NCBI GenBank assembly: GCA_001600095.1
Contig: BCIX01000007.1
Coordinates: 434,001-498,000, forward strand
DNA from: Bullera alba
Taxonomy: Eukaryota; Basidiomycota; Tremellomycetes; Tremellales; Bulleraceae
Length of the DNA stretch: 64,000 bases
Direction of reading: 5' to 3'
A model generated the notes under the pieces. That model worked only from the letters and a program-made list of their open reading frames with translations. It was not told the DNA's origin and ran no database searches. Within the stretch, counting starts at the first letter, position 1. Each line of letters begins with the position of its first letter. Shown piece after piece: positions 1 to 12,390 of the stretch. A program made the translations under genes and the position numbers.

Positions 1-3000
1 CTGGAACGCTGTGCGAAACCCTGCTCATGGTGAGTACTAGCTGCCGCCATCCCGAGAGCCTGTAAGCTGACCACTGCAATAGGTTGAAGCGTACCAAGCT
101 CATATCGTCATGCCAAATCGACACGAGGATCCCCACGGAGTGACATACGAAGGTCACCTGCTCGCTTCGGAGACGTATGTCGGAGGTCACGTCGAAGCTC
201 TTGAGGCTGGTGTCTTCAGAAGCGATATTGCCACAAACTTCAAGGTGGAGCCGAGTGCCATACAAAAGCTCATCGACGATCTCGACGCCGCGCTCACATT
301 CTCCTTGAAGGAGGAAGGCAAGCTCACCATCGACGACGTCGAAAACTACGACGAGGTCAAAGGACAGATTCAGACAGCACTCGAGGTGATGCGAGACGAG
401 CCGAATCGACTGGACAAGCCGCTCATCTACCACTTGGACGTCGCCGCAATGTACCCGAATATCATGCTGTCAAATCGGCTTCAGCCCGACTCTGTCAAGG
501 ACGAAGCGGCGTGTGCAACGTGCGACTACAATCGACCGGACAAAGTGTGCGATCGACGCATGGAGTGGGCTTGGAGAGGAGAGTACTTCCCGGCAAAGAG
601 GGACGAGGTGAACATGGTCAGATATGCGCTCGAGCAGGAAATGTTCCCGTCCAAATGGCCAAATGGTCCCAAACGGCGGTTTGTCGATCTTGGCAATGTG
701 GAGCAATCTGCCTTGATACACAAGCGACTCGGCGATTACTCGAGAAAGGTGTACAGGAAGACGCACGAGACCAAAGTCGTCACCAAGACCGCCATCATCT
801 GCCAGAGGGAGAACTCGTTCTATATCGACACGGTGCGAGCGTTCCGAGATCGTCGATACGAGTACAAGGGTCTACACAAGACGTGGAAGAAGAACCTCGA
901 CAAGGCGATCGAAGAGGGTGGCGAGGTCGCGGCGGTCGACGAGGCGAAGAAGATGATCGTGCTTTACGACTCGCTCCAACTCGCCCACAAGTGTATCCTC
1001 AACTCGTTCTACGGATACGTCATGCGTAAAGGCGCCCGATGGTACTCTATGGAAATGGCGGGTATCACCTGTTTGACCGGCGCGAGTATCATCCAAATGG
1101 CCAGACAGCTCGTCGAGCAGATCGGTCGACCGCTCGAGTTGGACACGGATGGTATCTGGTGTATGCTGCCAGGGGTCTTTCCAGAGGACTTCTCGTTCAA
1201 GCTCAAGAACGGCAAGAAGTTTGGTATCTCGTACCCCTGTACAATGCTCAATCACCTCGTTCACGCCCAATACACCAACGATCAGTATCACGAGCTGGTC
1301 GACAAAGAGTCTGGCATCTACGAGGTCAAGAGCGAGAACTCGATCTTCTTCGAATTGGACGGTCCATACAAGGCGATGATCCTGCCTTCCTCGAAAGAAG
1401 AGGATAAATTGCTGAAAAAGCGATACGCGGTGTTCAACCCGGATGGATCGCTGGCCGAGCTCAAGGGTTTCGAAGTCAAGCGACGAGGAGAACTTCAGCT
1501 CATCAAGATCTTCCAATCGCAAATCTTTGACAAGTTCCTGCTTGGAACCACCATCGAAGAGTGCTATGCCGCAGTAGCACAGGTCGCCGATCAATGGTTG
1601 GACATCTTGCAGTCTAAAGCGTCAAGCTTGAACGACGACGAGCTGGTCGACCTCATCGCCGAGAACAGGAGCATGTCCAAGACGTTGGCAGAGTATGGTA
1701 CTCAAAAATCGACATCGATTAGTACCGCCAAACGACTTGCCGAGTTCCTCGGAGAGCAAATGGTGAAAGACAAAGGTCTTTCTTGTCGATTCATCATTTC
1801 CGCCAAACCCATCGGAGCGCCAGTCACCGAACGAGCCATCCCCGTCGCCATCTTCACCGCCGAACCCGCCATCAAACGACATTTCCTCAAGAAATGGCTC
1901 AAAGACAACTCGATCACCGAGTTTGACCTGAGGACGATCCTCGACTGGGGTTACTACACTGAGCGACTGGGTTCCGTCATCCAAAAGCTCATTACGATCC
2001 CAGCGGCTTTGCAGAAAGTTGCCAACCCGGTCCCGAGGATCAGACACCCAGACTGGCTGTTCAAGCGGGTCGCGGCGAAAGAGGACAAGTTTCAACAACA
2101 CAGGTTGACCGACATGTTCGCAAAGATGAAGGCCAATGCCGCCGTCACCACAGCCGACATGGAGGACGTTGGGGTCGACAAGGACAGCTCGAGACCTCGA
2201 GTCGCGGTGGTCAAGAGGAAGAAGGTCAAAGAGCCAGAGGTGGCGCCAGATCCTCAGGTCGACTACTCTGGTTATCTGCGAGTGATGAGGAAGCAGTGGA
2301 GGACGCAGCGAGTGGAGAGGGCTCGAGCGAGGAGGACCGGCGCTAGGCAAGACGGTACCGTCTCCTCGATGATGACAAGCAAGGCTGTCGATCTCGGATC
2401 TCGACAATGGGACGTGGTTCAAATCGCCTCAAGCCACCGACCTGGCGAATACATAATGTGGTTGGCTATCGACGGCACCTTCCAATCCGTCAAGCTGCGG
2501 ATCCCGAGGGAGTTTTACCTGAACTTCAAGACGCTCCCGACACCTGGCACCTTCGCCCCAGAGTACGAATCGGTTGCCGTGGCGAGGACTCTGCCCCGAG
2601 GCCAGCCGGCTAGACATCTCTTCCGAGTACAGGTCGACGAGGGGATGTTTGTAGAGGCTGAAAGTCACTTTGCAAGTCTGATCAACAACCCCGACGTCGA
2701 CGGGGCGTTCGAGCTACAGGTACCACTGGTTGTCAGGGCTTTGCTCGGTCTCGGCACCTCCTGCGCCCTGAAGACGACCGCGAAAGGTGGTCTCTCCAGG
2801 GGATTGGACAAGGGATTCGACTTGGGCGATCTGGAACGACCTGGGAGCAGTGTGTTGAGGCACAAGTACCTCTCTGGGGGACAAGGCATCAAGTACCACA
2901 TGTTGTTCCACAGCACCATCGCCTCGAGACACCTCATCGGACTATTTTCGCCCTTCGGTCCAGCAAAGATTTACGTGGTAGACGGCGCGAGGAACAGGCA

Positions 3001-5403
3001 ACAACTCCCCAATCCGAGCAGGTTCTACACCGACAAGGCTTCGAAAGCCGACAGCGGGGTCTTTGCCTATCCCGACGAAATGGAGTTTGTGACCAACTAC
3101 TACCCAACAGAAGATGGTGCTATGCGACAATTGGCCAAAGATCTGCAGAGCCTCAGAGGGGGATTGAACGTCGTCGCGCTGTGCTCGCCCTTCGAACATG
3201 CCTATTACCAAGCTCGATCGGCAGTCTTCTCCGACTTTCCATTCGTCACTCTCAACTTGGGCAAGGACGAGGATGCGACATTGATGTGGCTGCTCAACAC
3301 GTCGAGAAAGATGATCATGCAGTATCTCAAACTCTCAAGTTGGATCACTCAGCAGATCGAGGTCGCAGCGCACTACGACGTGCCAGTAGGAGTGAGTGTA
3401 TCAAGTCATTGATATGGAATGATATTGACCAATGCTTCTGCAGAATCTCGGTGCCGATTCACCCGTATTCCTCGCCGATCTGGAGTTTGCTCGACGATTG
3501 AAAGCCCAAGATATGCTTCTATGGTGGTCGCCATCGCCCCAGCCCGACCTCGGAGGCAACGAAGAGGATGCCAATGCGCCTGAGGACCTGATCAACCCGC
3601 AGATCTCGTCCAAGGGTTGCTACTCGTCGGTGGTAATAGAAATGGAGATTACCGACCTGGCCCTCAACTCTGTGCTTCAATCGGCACTAGTCAATGAGAT
3701 GGAAGGCAGTGGCTCGGGATCCCTGGCGTTCGACTCTGCGAGTCACAATCTCGACGAGTACGCCAAGGGCACGGCCAACACTTCAGTCATGCTCGGCGAT
3801 GCCGTCCTATCCACTCACACTTTCGGCGTATTCAAAACGATGGTCAGGTCCTGGTTCCTCGACAAAGCAAGAGCCCACGTCAAAGGGTTATACCAAACGC
3901 CTGCCGATCTGGTCGTTGACCAATTCTGGAGGTGGATCAGTTCCAGTTCGAGCAAAATGTTCGAGCCGGCCTTGCATAGGTTTCTGCACGGTCTCATGCG
4001 AAAGACGATCCTCCAGCTTTTAGCAGAGTTCAAGCGTCTCGGCACGCATGTCGTCTATGCCGACTTCAACCGGGTCTTCCTGCTCACCACCAAGCCGGAT
4101 GCCGGGTCAGCATACGCCTTTGCAAAGTACCTGGTAACAGCGGCAAACTCGCAGGAGCTATTCCGACACTTGGTCATTGAGATCGCCCAATTCTGGAATT
4201 ACCTCGCTTGGATGGACGTTGCCAATTTCGGCGGTGTCAAAGTGTCCCCGGAGATCGCCTCGAGCCGAGAACCATCTTCGTCTCGATTCGACATCAGTAT
4301 GGACTGGAACATTCAAGCTTTCCTGCCCAGTGTGTTTCAACCCATCTTTGAGCGCAGCGTCGCCGCCTTCATCTTTGCTCTGTACAACGCCAAGAGGAAT
4401 GCCTCTGATGGCCGAACACCGCTGAGAATCATCCACTCGCTCAACATTGACGCGCCGGGCGAGGCCAGTTCGACCATCAACCCCGCCAAGGAGAAGGAGA
4501 GGATGGCGGGTCAAAAGGCAATCTCGCAGCTGCTCACTCGGAGACTGCTCGTCGACATTGCCGGTGCCAAACGACGACAAGCCTCTGCTGCCACGAACGA
4601 AGACGAGGCCGAGGCTCTGGTGTTCCCCGACCTGCCTGGTGCTCGAGCCAATAGGACGAATCCGACTTTGGAGCTGGTCAAGGCGATTTGCGAGGTGTAC
4701 AGCTTGAACACCGAACACTCGGTCGAAGTCCAGGTGTTGAGGAGAAACCTACTCGATTTGCTTGGTGTGAGGGAGTTCTCGACAGAGGCGGCGTTCAAGA
4801 ACCCCTGCGATAGCATCACGGTCCCGATGATCATTTGCAACAAGTGCAATTCGATCCGAGACGTCGATCTCTGTCGAGATCCAGATCGATTACCTTGGAC
4901 TAACCCAGAGACTGGGGAGGCAGAGCCTCCAGCTAAGAAGTCTTGGGTCTGCCATGTGAGTGCCAGGATGCGGGGAATACGGAGGAGTGTGCTCAATGCT
5001 GATTATCACGCGTAGAGATGCGATTCCGAATACGATCGGTTCATTATCGAGAAACCGCTGATCGACATGATCTCGAGGTATATCACCTCGTATCAGACTC
5101 AGGATGTGAGTCCACCCTTGACTTGGTACTGGGGAGCCTGATTGCTGACGTGCGGATAGGTCATTTGCAACAAGTGCGCCCAGAGCAAAGACGACAATAT
5201 CGCCCCGACGTGTCATTGTGGTGGATCGTACAAGACCTCGTTGAATCGAAATGACCTGAAGAACAAGTTGAAAATGATCAAGAGTGGTGAGTCAATACCC
5301 CTCTCGGGATAAGAAGCCGGCTGATGGGTTGGTGTCAGTGACGGAATATCATGCGCTGGCTATGGCGGGAGACTATGTCACTCAGATCTTGAGCCGATGG
5401 TGA
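1..5403 (+). CDS. POL2: DNA polymerase epsilon catalytic subunit, 3' portion (5' end outside window)
   Basis: Leading-strand replicative polymerase. Visible exons by splice signals: 1-29, 83-3391, 3444-4955, 5016-5105, 5160-5286, 5339-5403; all phases agree and the protein ends ILSRW-stop. The N-terminal exonuclease part lies upstream of the window. Family-B polymerase motifs are visible: motif [10 protein letters not shown] (about nt 434-460), motif B NSFYGY (about 999-1020) and the epsilon-type motif C ELDTDGIW (about 1136-1159). A CATC pair followed by another Cys (about 511-550) matches the Fe-S cysteines of the epsilon catalytic core. The inactive second polymerase module follows. The last exons form the two C-terminal zinc modules (CNKCNS...WVCHRCD, then CNKC...CHCGG), which bind the Dpb2 subunit. 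The first 9 visible codons (GTLCETLLM) join in frame to VEAYQ, confirming the 30-82 intron. Very high confidence in identity. Confidence 0.97.
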
Positions 5404-5559
5404 TTTGAAGCTCGGTGCTGGGAAGAGGAAAGCTTTGCATGTGTATGGAATATACAGGGTAGTATTGTATCTATGTTCATATTCGTCATCGTATAGTATC
5501 GTTGGGTCGTAATGTTGTATAGCTATCGCATGGATCATGTGACACGACGGGACAATGGG
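5404..5559. other. Convergent intergenic spacer between POL2 and kinase-like copy A
   Basis: Short AT-richer stretch between the POL2 stop and the region that would have been the 3' end of copy A. It should hold the 3' ends and poly(A) sites of both convergent genes. No ORF of interest. Confidence 0.5.
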
Positions 5560-5748
5560 CTATTCCGAAGTAACAGCATGATCGCCACTCAGAGGATACC
5601 TCTTCAGCAGGTCTTGCAACCTCTCATCGTCCTGGTATCTCTCTATCGCCCTCGTGTCCCATTCCAGGTTCGTCTTGGGCTCGTCCTCCGCCTGTCCATC
5701 CGGGATCTCCAAGAACGCCCGCCTCAAGTCGTTCAGTTCTTCCACGCT
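5560..5748 (-). pseudogene. Stranded C-terminal tail of copy A beyond the in-frame stop
   Basis: After the TAG at 5749-5751 the same frame stays open for about 60 codons. It encodes SVEELNDLRRAF and then a DEPKT...EWD...AIERY block and DDERLQDLL, clearly homologous to the C-termini of copies B and C. This shows that a single base change (CAG-type codon to TAG) cut off the tail, rather than the gene being naturally shorter. Confidence 0.7.
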
Positions 5749-7153
5749 CTATACGTCGTAGTCCATGCTGGTGAGGCCCTGTAGCATCTTGTACTTCGTC
5801 CCTCGTCTCACGCACTCAGCGAGGTCGGGCCGGCCGAGTTTCTCATAGCTGGCTATCAGGATGAGTGCGGTGGGTGAAGGCTCATGGACTCCATCGTTCC
5901 AATCGTCATGGAGGAAAGCATCCCATGCTGAGAAAGCTTCCCCTTTGCTTGTGAGATACGCCCTATCATGCTTGGTCAGCCTGGACACGAGGAACTTGAG
6001 CCGATGGAGAAGGGGCTCACCATTCCCAATCGAGCACAGCGGTGAGTTCACCATCGGGTTTAGATAAGAATTGAAAACAGCTGGAATCCCCGTGTTGGAG
6101 GTACCAAGGTCCCTCGGCCAGCTCTCCACATCCTTCCACTAGGGTCTTTGCTTCTAAGAAGGTGAGATACTCGTGCACGATGTCATGAGGCGATGTGGAC
6201 GAATGACCATTCACGATGAGCTTCATGATCGTCTCGAAGAAATCGACGTATCGGTCCTGAGCGGTGTTGAAAGGACCATGATAGAAAGGCGGGGATGCGT
6301 CTAGGGCGAACTGCTCCATCACAGGTCCAACGACGACTTTGCCCTGATCATCGAGAGTGAAGCTTCCGACTTTGTCGAAGGAGAGATTGGACAGGCTGAC
6401 CATCCACTTGGCATAACTCATGATGAACGCTTCGACGTGAGGCTCTTGAGGGTCGCCTGGATGGACTTGAAAGTAGTCGATGTTTTCCCCGGGCATCTTC
6501 TCGACGAAGAAATAGTGAAGGGAGTGTGTGTCAAGTGCTACTGGTATGTCAGTGCCGGCCGCCTCGTGTCCACCGAGGCCCAGTCAGCTCACGAATGATG
6601 TCGATCTTAGGTAAGAACACTTCTGGCGCCAAAATTCCCCCCGCCCTCATCGCTTTCAGTGTAGCCGCTTCACTTTTCATTACCATAGCCTTCGCTACTG
6701 GAGGTGGATCCATCTGTCTCTTCCTCCTCGTTCGCACAAGCCACTCTACGCCATCGCTCCAGGTGAGGGGTATGTGGAAATTCATCCCCGATCCGGGGTA
6801 GCCCTTCACATCATCCATCGTCGGAGACAGGTGTGGCACGGTGCAAGTGAAACCAGGCCGCAGGTCTTGGGCTTGAGCTATGATCGTCGGCAAGTCCAGC
6901 CTCTTGAGGAGAACCTCCATCTATCATCATGATCAGCGTTCATTCGCGACCTGACATAAGGAGGTCTCACCTCGTCATGATCAACCTCAGATTGCTTGTA
7001 ACTGTTTACGGAAGGAGGTCGACCAACGTGGTCACAGTATTTTGTTGTGTGGAAATGTTCCGCGCAAAAGTGCTGCCCGCATGTGGAACAGTCTCCTCTG
7101 AGGAAGAGAGCATGTTTCGCGCAGCTTGGACCGTCGCACGGCCAGAAAGACAT
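5749..7153 (-). CDS. AN1-like zinc finger / APH-like kinase protein, copy A (prematurely stopped)
   Basis: Exons on the minus strand: 7153-6971, 6920-6593, 6540-6021, 5962-5749; 414 aa. Residues 1-42 carry a cysteine/histidine cluster (C-x4-C, then CSTC, C-x2-H-x-H) resembling an AN1 zinc finger. The rest looks like a fungal protein-kinase-like (aminoglycoside phosphotransferase/choline kinase) fold, with HGDSSCFQ in place of the usual HGDxxxxN catalytic loop and AVLDWEW supplying the metal-binding Asp. Start chosen at MSFWPC because this is conserved in all three local copies; an in-frame ATG lies 18 codons upstream. Compared with copies B and C the reading frame meets TAG at 5749-5751, where B has a Gln codon; the homologous tail continues in frame to 5560. 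Substrate unknown. It may be a truncated functional gene or an early pseudogene. Confidence 0.75.
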
Positions 7154-9082
7154 GTTGGGAGAATAAGGGGTTGCGGCTTGAGCAAAGTTGACGGTCGAGT
7201 CCAACACATCCTATAGGTTAGTTGGTTAGTTTTATAAGAAGTCAGAGGGCAGCTCGACTCGATCTCGGATCCGACGGGTGGTAAAGGATGATGACTCGGA
7301 CACGAGCAGAGTAGAAGTCCGTGTCGGCAGCCATGCCACGTGTAGTGCCTGTACGAGTTGAATCTGTCATTCAGCTAGCTCCGAGCGGCGTCATAATGTG
7401 CGTCTCGAGCGAGCGAGGAAGACTTCGAGTCAAGCCTTGGCAGCGTTGTGGCCTGTGGGTTCGACTACACGACAAGTCAAAGCAGAGTAGTAAGTACAGT
7501 GCAAGGGTGATCGGTGGTGGGCGCGCCCCTGGCAAGCAGTTTACAACTGTCGAGATGGTCTTTTTAGCAGTTTTTAGCGACGATGAAGATCTCGAGATTC
7601 GGAACTGAAATTAACACCTTGCTGTTCCAAGAACATCGAACACGTCAGCGTGCAAAGTGATGCCGCGGTTCGGTATAAAGCGCTGCTGCTGCCAATATGA
7701 ATCGTCCGAACAACGTCCGAACTTCGCCCTCTCATCGGACACGTCGCCAAGCAAGCAGCTGTCCCCAGATGATCTCGTTGCGAGGTAATATTGGCACGAC
7801 GAGCAGCTGAGCATGCCACTAGTGCCATCGCTGAAGAAGTGAGTGACACAGATATCGATCTCGACCTCGAAGAGTGGGACCCAAGCTCCACTGGTCTATT
7901 TGGGCGCCCTGCACCCACATCCAGCCACATCCCAGTGAACCCACACCTGACACAAGGACAGGGAACGTTGTACATGTGCTGATGCCGCCCTTATTGTCAA
8001 AGACGCAACCTCGTCCGTAGGTTCCAGACCTGGCGATGGCCCGTGCATATACTCCTGAATATAGAATGACCATCGCCTCGACCTGTCGGAAAGAGTGGCC
8101 CGCACCGTAATCCCACCTCGAATGCACACAACGACATGAACGACATGGCGAAAGTCCATGCGGATCTACAATCCTACCTCTGATGCTCCTGGCAGATTCC
8201 GCTTCTGCAACATACCTAGTCCAGATCTAGCTAAGTAGCAATACTTGCGCTGACCCGCGACTTGCAAAACACATCTGTAACGCTTATCAGAATCGTTTCT
8301 TGTGTCGACACATACGCTATCCTAAACGCATGGAACGACGCGGACGCTGCCCCGACTTTCCGACTCGTCATCACTGCGCTTCCTCATCTCCTCACGACTA
8401 GCTATGGACAAGCTCCGAACATCGGGTCAACTCACTAGCTTCGCCTCGAACGCCGAATACGGATTCCTCCGCGTCTCGAACACGCATTTGACTCCTTCTG
8501 TCAGCAACGAGGCCTTTTACACACCGACCCGTCGTCAATGCGCTTCCTTGTCTCCTCCTTATTGGGCATCAACAGGCCCTGGATCTCGGTTCATTTCGCT
8601 CTCAGCGCCGAGAATGGAACCAGTTCGAAAGCCTTAGCCCCTCCGAATCTGGCAGATGGTAGATTCTGTCGGCGGCGAGGCTTCTACACACTGTGTAGTG
8701 CTGAGTACACAATCAAAGATGCGCGATGGATACACGCTGGCCGTCGGTGGAGCAAGGCTGTAAATCCGATGATGTCCGCTGTCACTGGTGGAGAACGACG
8801 GACAGAAGCTTGACCTCGAGGCAGAGAACCAACAAATGGAAGGTGCTGCGGCTTCCAAAGCACAGCAAACGTTTTGTCCTCGTTGCTCGTGAAGGCTTCT
8901 GTCGGGAGAGTTCGGCTTCAAAGAAGCCTGAAGGGGGACGTCGAGAAACAGCTCGCAGCCTATAAGAGCCACCGTTGACGCAGAGGAAGGACTTGTTCCC
9001 CTTCCCCCAGCCTTACTGATCACTCTCTGACTCCAATCACTACAACGATATCAAAGTCGTATTCGACCTTCATCAACACACC
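7154..9082. other. Non-coding or degenerate region upstream of copy A
   Basis: The first 300 bases are the promoter side of copy A and share recognisable blocks with the upstream region of copy C (for example around 7326-7349 against 15057-15083). The remainder has no convincing long ORF. Short stretches look coding-like: an acidic EEVSDTDIDLDLEEWD string near 7836-7883 and a VENDGQKLDLEAENQQ string followed by a CPRC near 8790-8890. They are not joined by good splice signals. They may be relics of genes broken by rearrangement; I cannot assign them. Confidence 0.4.
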
Positions 9083-9146
9083 GTGAGTACTAAGTAGTCT
9101 GGCCTCGTTGACGCTGTGCGAGGATCGCACTGACGAGCTTATTCAG
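9083..9146 (+). other. Putative 5'-UTR intron (64 nt)
   Basis: A strong GTGAGT donor at 9083 and a TTCAG acceptor ending at 9146 precede the small putative gene at 9240-9553. No frame crosses it, so if it is spliced it lies in the leader. Confidence 0.35.
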
Positions 9147-9239
9147 ATCTAATCACCGGTAACACCAGCAACAACAGCATCATGCTCAACGCCGAAACAC
9201 AGGTCTCTGTCCCTCAGCTCGCTCCTGCGCCGGTAGCAA

Positions 9240-9553
9240 TTGCAGCACACGAGGAGACTGAAAGGGCCCTCAACTGCGGTCCAAGCGCCACCGGTGACCT
9301 GTGCCTTTGGGCGTCTGGAAATGGTCACAGGCAGGTTGATGTTGTGCAACGAGGCGGATCCCAAGCTCATGATCTCCAGGACCCACGGTGGTAGTGGCAC
9401 CAAAAAATGCTCATACGTCTCTCCCAATGGAGTGAAGTGCCAAAACTCCACCAGGACCGGCAAGTCGAAGTGCGACTCTCGTAAGTGGTTCCCCAATCGA
9501 CCGGTTGGCCCTCCTCGCAGCTGGCAGAGACTTGCTGACAACAGGATTCATGT
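9240..9553 (+). CDS. Small hypothetical protein with cysteine motif
   Basis: Weak gene model: 9240-9480 joined to 9544-9553 across a GTAAGT...ACAG intron, ending CDSRFM-stop, about 83 aa. The C-terminal half contains KKCSYVSPNGVKCQN followed by GKSKCDSR, a spacing of cysteines that could bind zinc. The start is uncertain: ATG 9240 is the only one in this frame, while ATG 9182 opens a different frame. No family recognised. It sits alone between copies A and B, with a good intron signal in front of it. It could equally be a fragment of a degraded gene. Confidence 0.3.
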
Positions 9554-10548
9554 AGACCAGTGAACGAGGGACCAAGAACTGATTCCTCTGCGTTTGCTGC
9601 CGGAGTCGTACTGGTGCACACCTTGTACCTCTATCATCACGATTTCCCGTATCATGCTACGTCCGACTCCGCGATGACTGTCTTCTGTAGCGACCGCTGT
9701 GAATGCACATGTACATGACCCGTCCTCTGGGCTCTGAGTCGAAGTTATGCATATCTGTCGTCTTTTGAGGGTTCAAGCTTCAAGCTTCAAGGATGTGAAT
9801 GACACGGAGGGGACGGATGATATGTACATGGCTCTAATGCTCCAAGTCACCCGCGAATCGCGATTTGCTCGCGATCTCGCGATGTGGGCCAAAGGACCGA
9901 TATCTTGCGGCTAGTGCTACTGTATATCTCGTTTCGCGTATGGATGTACAGTAGCTCGAAGTCGTCAACCACAGTCTCGATATGACTGCTACATACTGTG
10001 CGAGTACTTACTTACTTGGGTCGATCTCGCCACCCCTGGCTCTAGTCCCTACGGCTGTGGCAACTCCGAGTCCGGAGATCGCGGTAGCAGTGGCCGACCT
10101 AACCAGACCTAACCGTAGCAGTGGCCGACCTAACCCTGTACTGAGACGAATAGGCACCACACGAGGCTCGGCTTCTGTCACGGGCACACGCTGTCACTGA
10201 GGTACTGAGGCTCCGAGCTCACCAACTCAGTACTGAAATTACTGAAAGTCGGGACTGAACACTTTCTCCTCAGAATGCACTGCTTCAGTACTCCGAATCT
10301 GAAACACTGCGACAGTCAACTGAAACTCAATAATAGTCCAACTCTACAAACTACGGCAACTGCCGCGAGGCATAGACCATCGATCATCGATCCTCTCCCC
10401 AGAGTTGTCAACAGAACAGAGTTCTTCTTTGATCATCATCTACCGTATTACCCTTCCTGGTGCCGGTAGTGACAATCACTCGATTATCTATTATCTACCA
10501 AAGTAGTCCGGTTCGACCATCTCCAGGTCCCAAGATCAGAGTCCGGCC
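9554..10548. promoter_or_regulatory. Upstream region of kinase-like copy B
   Basis: No ORF. Contains a 27-nt block (10153-10179) that is an exact reverse-complement match to 15057-15083 upstream of copy C, so the duplication that made B and C carried the promoter with it. Also holds a 21-bp direct repeat (next entry) and short CGCGAT-rich inverted sequences near 9850-9890. Confidence 0.5.
10084..10135 (+). repeat. 21-bp direct repeat upstream of copy B
   Basis: The unit beginning GTAGCAGTGGCCGACC occurs at 10084-10104 and again at 10115-10135, separated by 10 bases. Read directly; no function inferred. Confidence 0.8.
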
Positions 10549-12228
10549 ATGTCGTTCTGGCCTTGCGATGCCCCTTCGTGCGCTCGACATGCTCTCTTCC
10601 GCCGAGGGGACTGCAGTATCTGTGGTCAACACTTCTGCGCAGAACATTTCCACGAAGAGGATTACTGTTACCACAACGGGCTTCCCCCTTCCGAGCGACC
10701 TGCGAACAACGACTCAAGCAAGCAATCCGATATCGATCGTCGCGAGGTCAGAGCGTTTCTAGGTCGAGTTGCGAATATATGCTGATTACACCACAGATGG
10801 AGGTGGTCCTGAAGGGACTCGATGTGCCGACGATAATTCATCAAGCCCAAGAGCTGCGCCCTGGTCTCACCTGCACTGTTCCGCATCTTCGTCCTACAAT
10901 GGATGACGTGGATGGATACCCCGGATCGGGAATGAACTTTCACATACCCCTTACATGGAACGATGGCGTGGAGTGGCTTGTCAGAGTGAGGAGGAAGAGC
11001 CAGATGGACCCACCACCGGAAGCGAAAGCTATGGTCTTGAGAAGTGAAGTGGCTACACTGAAAGCGATGAAGGAGGGCGGTATCTTGGGGCCAGATGCCT
11101 TCTTACCACAGAATAACATAGCTCGTAAGTCGACTGGGGCTCGCGGGGATGTCGGGTGGCCAGTTCTGACACACTGATCAGCACTCGACACGTATGCCCT
11201 GCACTACTTCTTCGTGGAGAGGGTACCAGGGGAGGACATCAATTACTTCCAATTCAACCCGGGTGATCCTCAAGAGGCCTACGTCGAGAATTTCATCTTG
11301 AGCTTCGCAAAGTGGATGATATCCCTATCGAACCTTCCCTTCGATCAAGTTGGTAGCTTCACTCTCGACGATCAGGGCAAAGTTGTCATTGGACCTGTAA
11401 TGGATCAATTCGCACTCGACCCATCGCCGCCATTCTATCATGGGCCTTTCAACACCGCTCAGGAGCGCTACATCGATTCCTTTGAGACGATCATGAGGCA
11501 CATCGTGGATGGCAACTGGTCCACATCGCCACAGGACGTCGTGCATGAATATCTCACCTTCCTGGAGGCGAGGACACTGGTAGAAGGTTGCGATGAACTG
11601 GCCCAAGGTCCTTGGTACATTCAACATGGGGATTCGAGCTGTTATCAATTCCTGTCAAGACCCGGCGGTGACATCACAGCCGTCCTCGATTGGGAGTGGT
11701 GAGTGTCTTTCTCTGAGACTGTTATGCCCCCAAACCCAGCTGATTAGGCATTGCAGGGCCTATCTGACAAGTAAAGGGGAAGCTTTCTCAGCATGGGACG
11801 CTTTCGCCCATCCAGATTGGAACGAGGGAGTCAATGAGCTTTCCGCCAAGGAACTCATCCTGATAGCCAGCTATGAAACACTGGGCCGAGCCGACCTCGC
11901 CAAGTGTGTCAGACAAGGGAACAAGTACAAACGCCTGCAACCGCTCGTCAGCATGTATTCCGAGGTACAGCCCGTTGAGTACCTCAACGCCCTGAGACGT
12001 GCGTTCTTGGAAGTCCCCGATGGGCAGGCGGAGAACGAGCCCAAAACGGACATGGAATGGGATATCAGGGCGATAGAGAGATACAAGGACGACGAGAGGC
12101 TCCAAGTCCTGATCAAGCGCTTCCCAGTGAACGAGAGAGATGTTCCGAGCGAGAGCAGGGATCAATCCGTGAGCCGCCGTTTAGTGATGATCGACCCGGG
12201 GATCAGGCTGACTGCGAGGCAGCCATGA
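10549..12228 (+). CDS. AN1-like zinc finger / APH-like kinase protein, copy B
   Basis: Exons 10549-10746, 10797-11124, 11182-11698, 11757-12228; 504 aa. Same domain order as copies A and C: N-terminal Cys/His finger (residues 1-42), then a kinase-like fold with HGDSSCYQ as catalytic loop and AVLDWEW as the metal-binding Asp motif. Exon 2 is 328 nt in all three copies. The first intron has an unusual GTCAGA donor where A and C have GTGAGA and GTAAGA. The C-terminus runs about 30 residues beyond that of copy C. This copy is intact and the best reference for the family. Substrate unknown: the fold suggests a small-molecule phosphotransferase, but the Asn-to-Gln change in the loop makes activity uncertain. 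Confidence 0.8.
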
Positions 12229-12390
12229 TTTTGGTTGATTAGGAGCTGTGCTCTGTGAATACGGTGACCCTGGCGATGCGAAGAGAGGATCAGATGAACG
12301 CCAGATCAGTAGTAGCTGGTGGTGCAGGGGGTTCTAAACTCGTGTCAGCCATTACTGGCCAACATCTGATCCGTGATAGCGATACAATTT

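Noticed and set aside
872..2422. Long antisense ORFs (240 and 266 codons) inside POL2
   Set aside because: They mirror codon bias of a strongly coding sense strand, have no motifs, and the sense exon is unambiguous.
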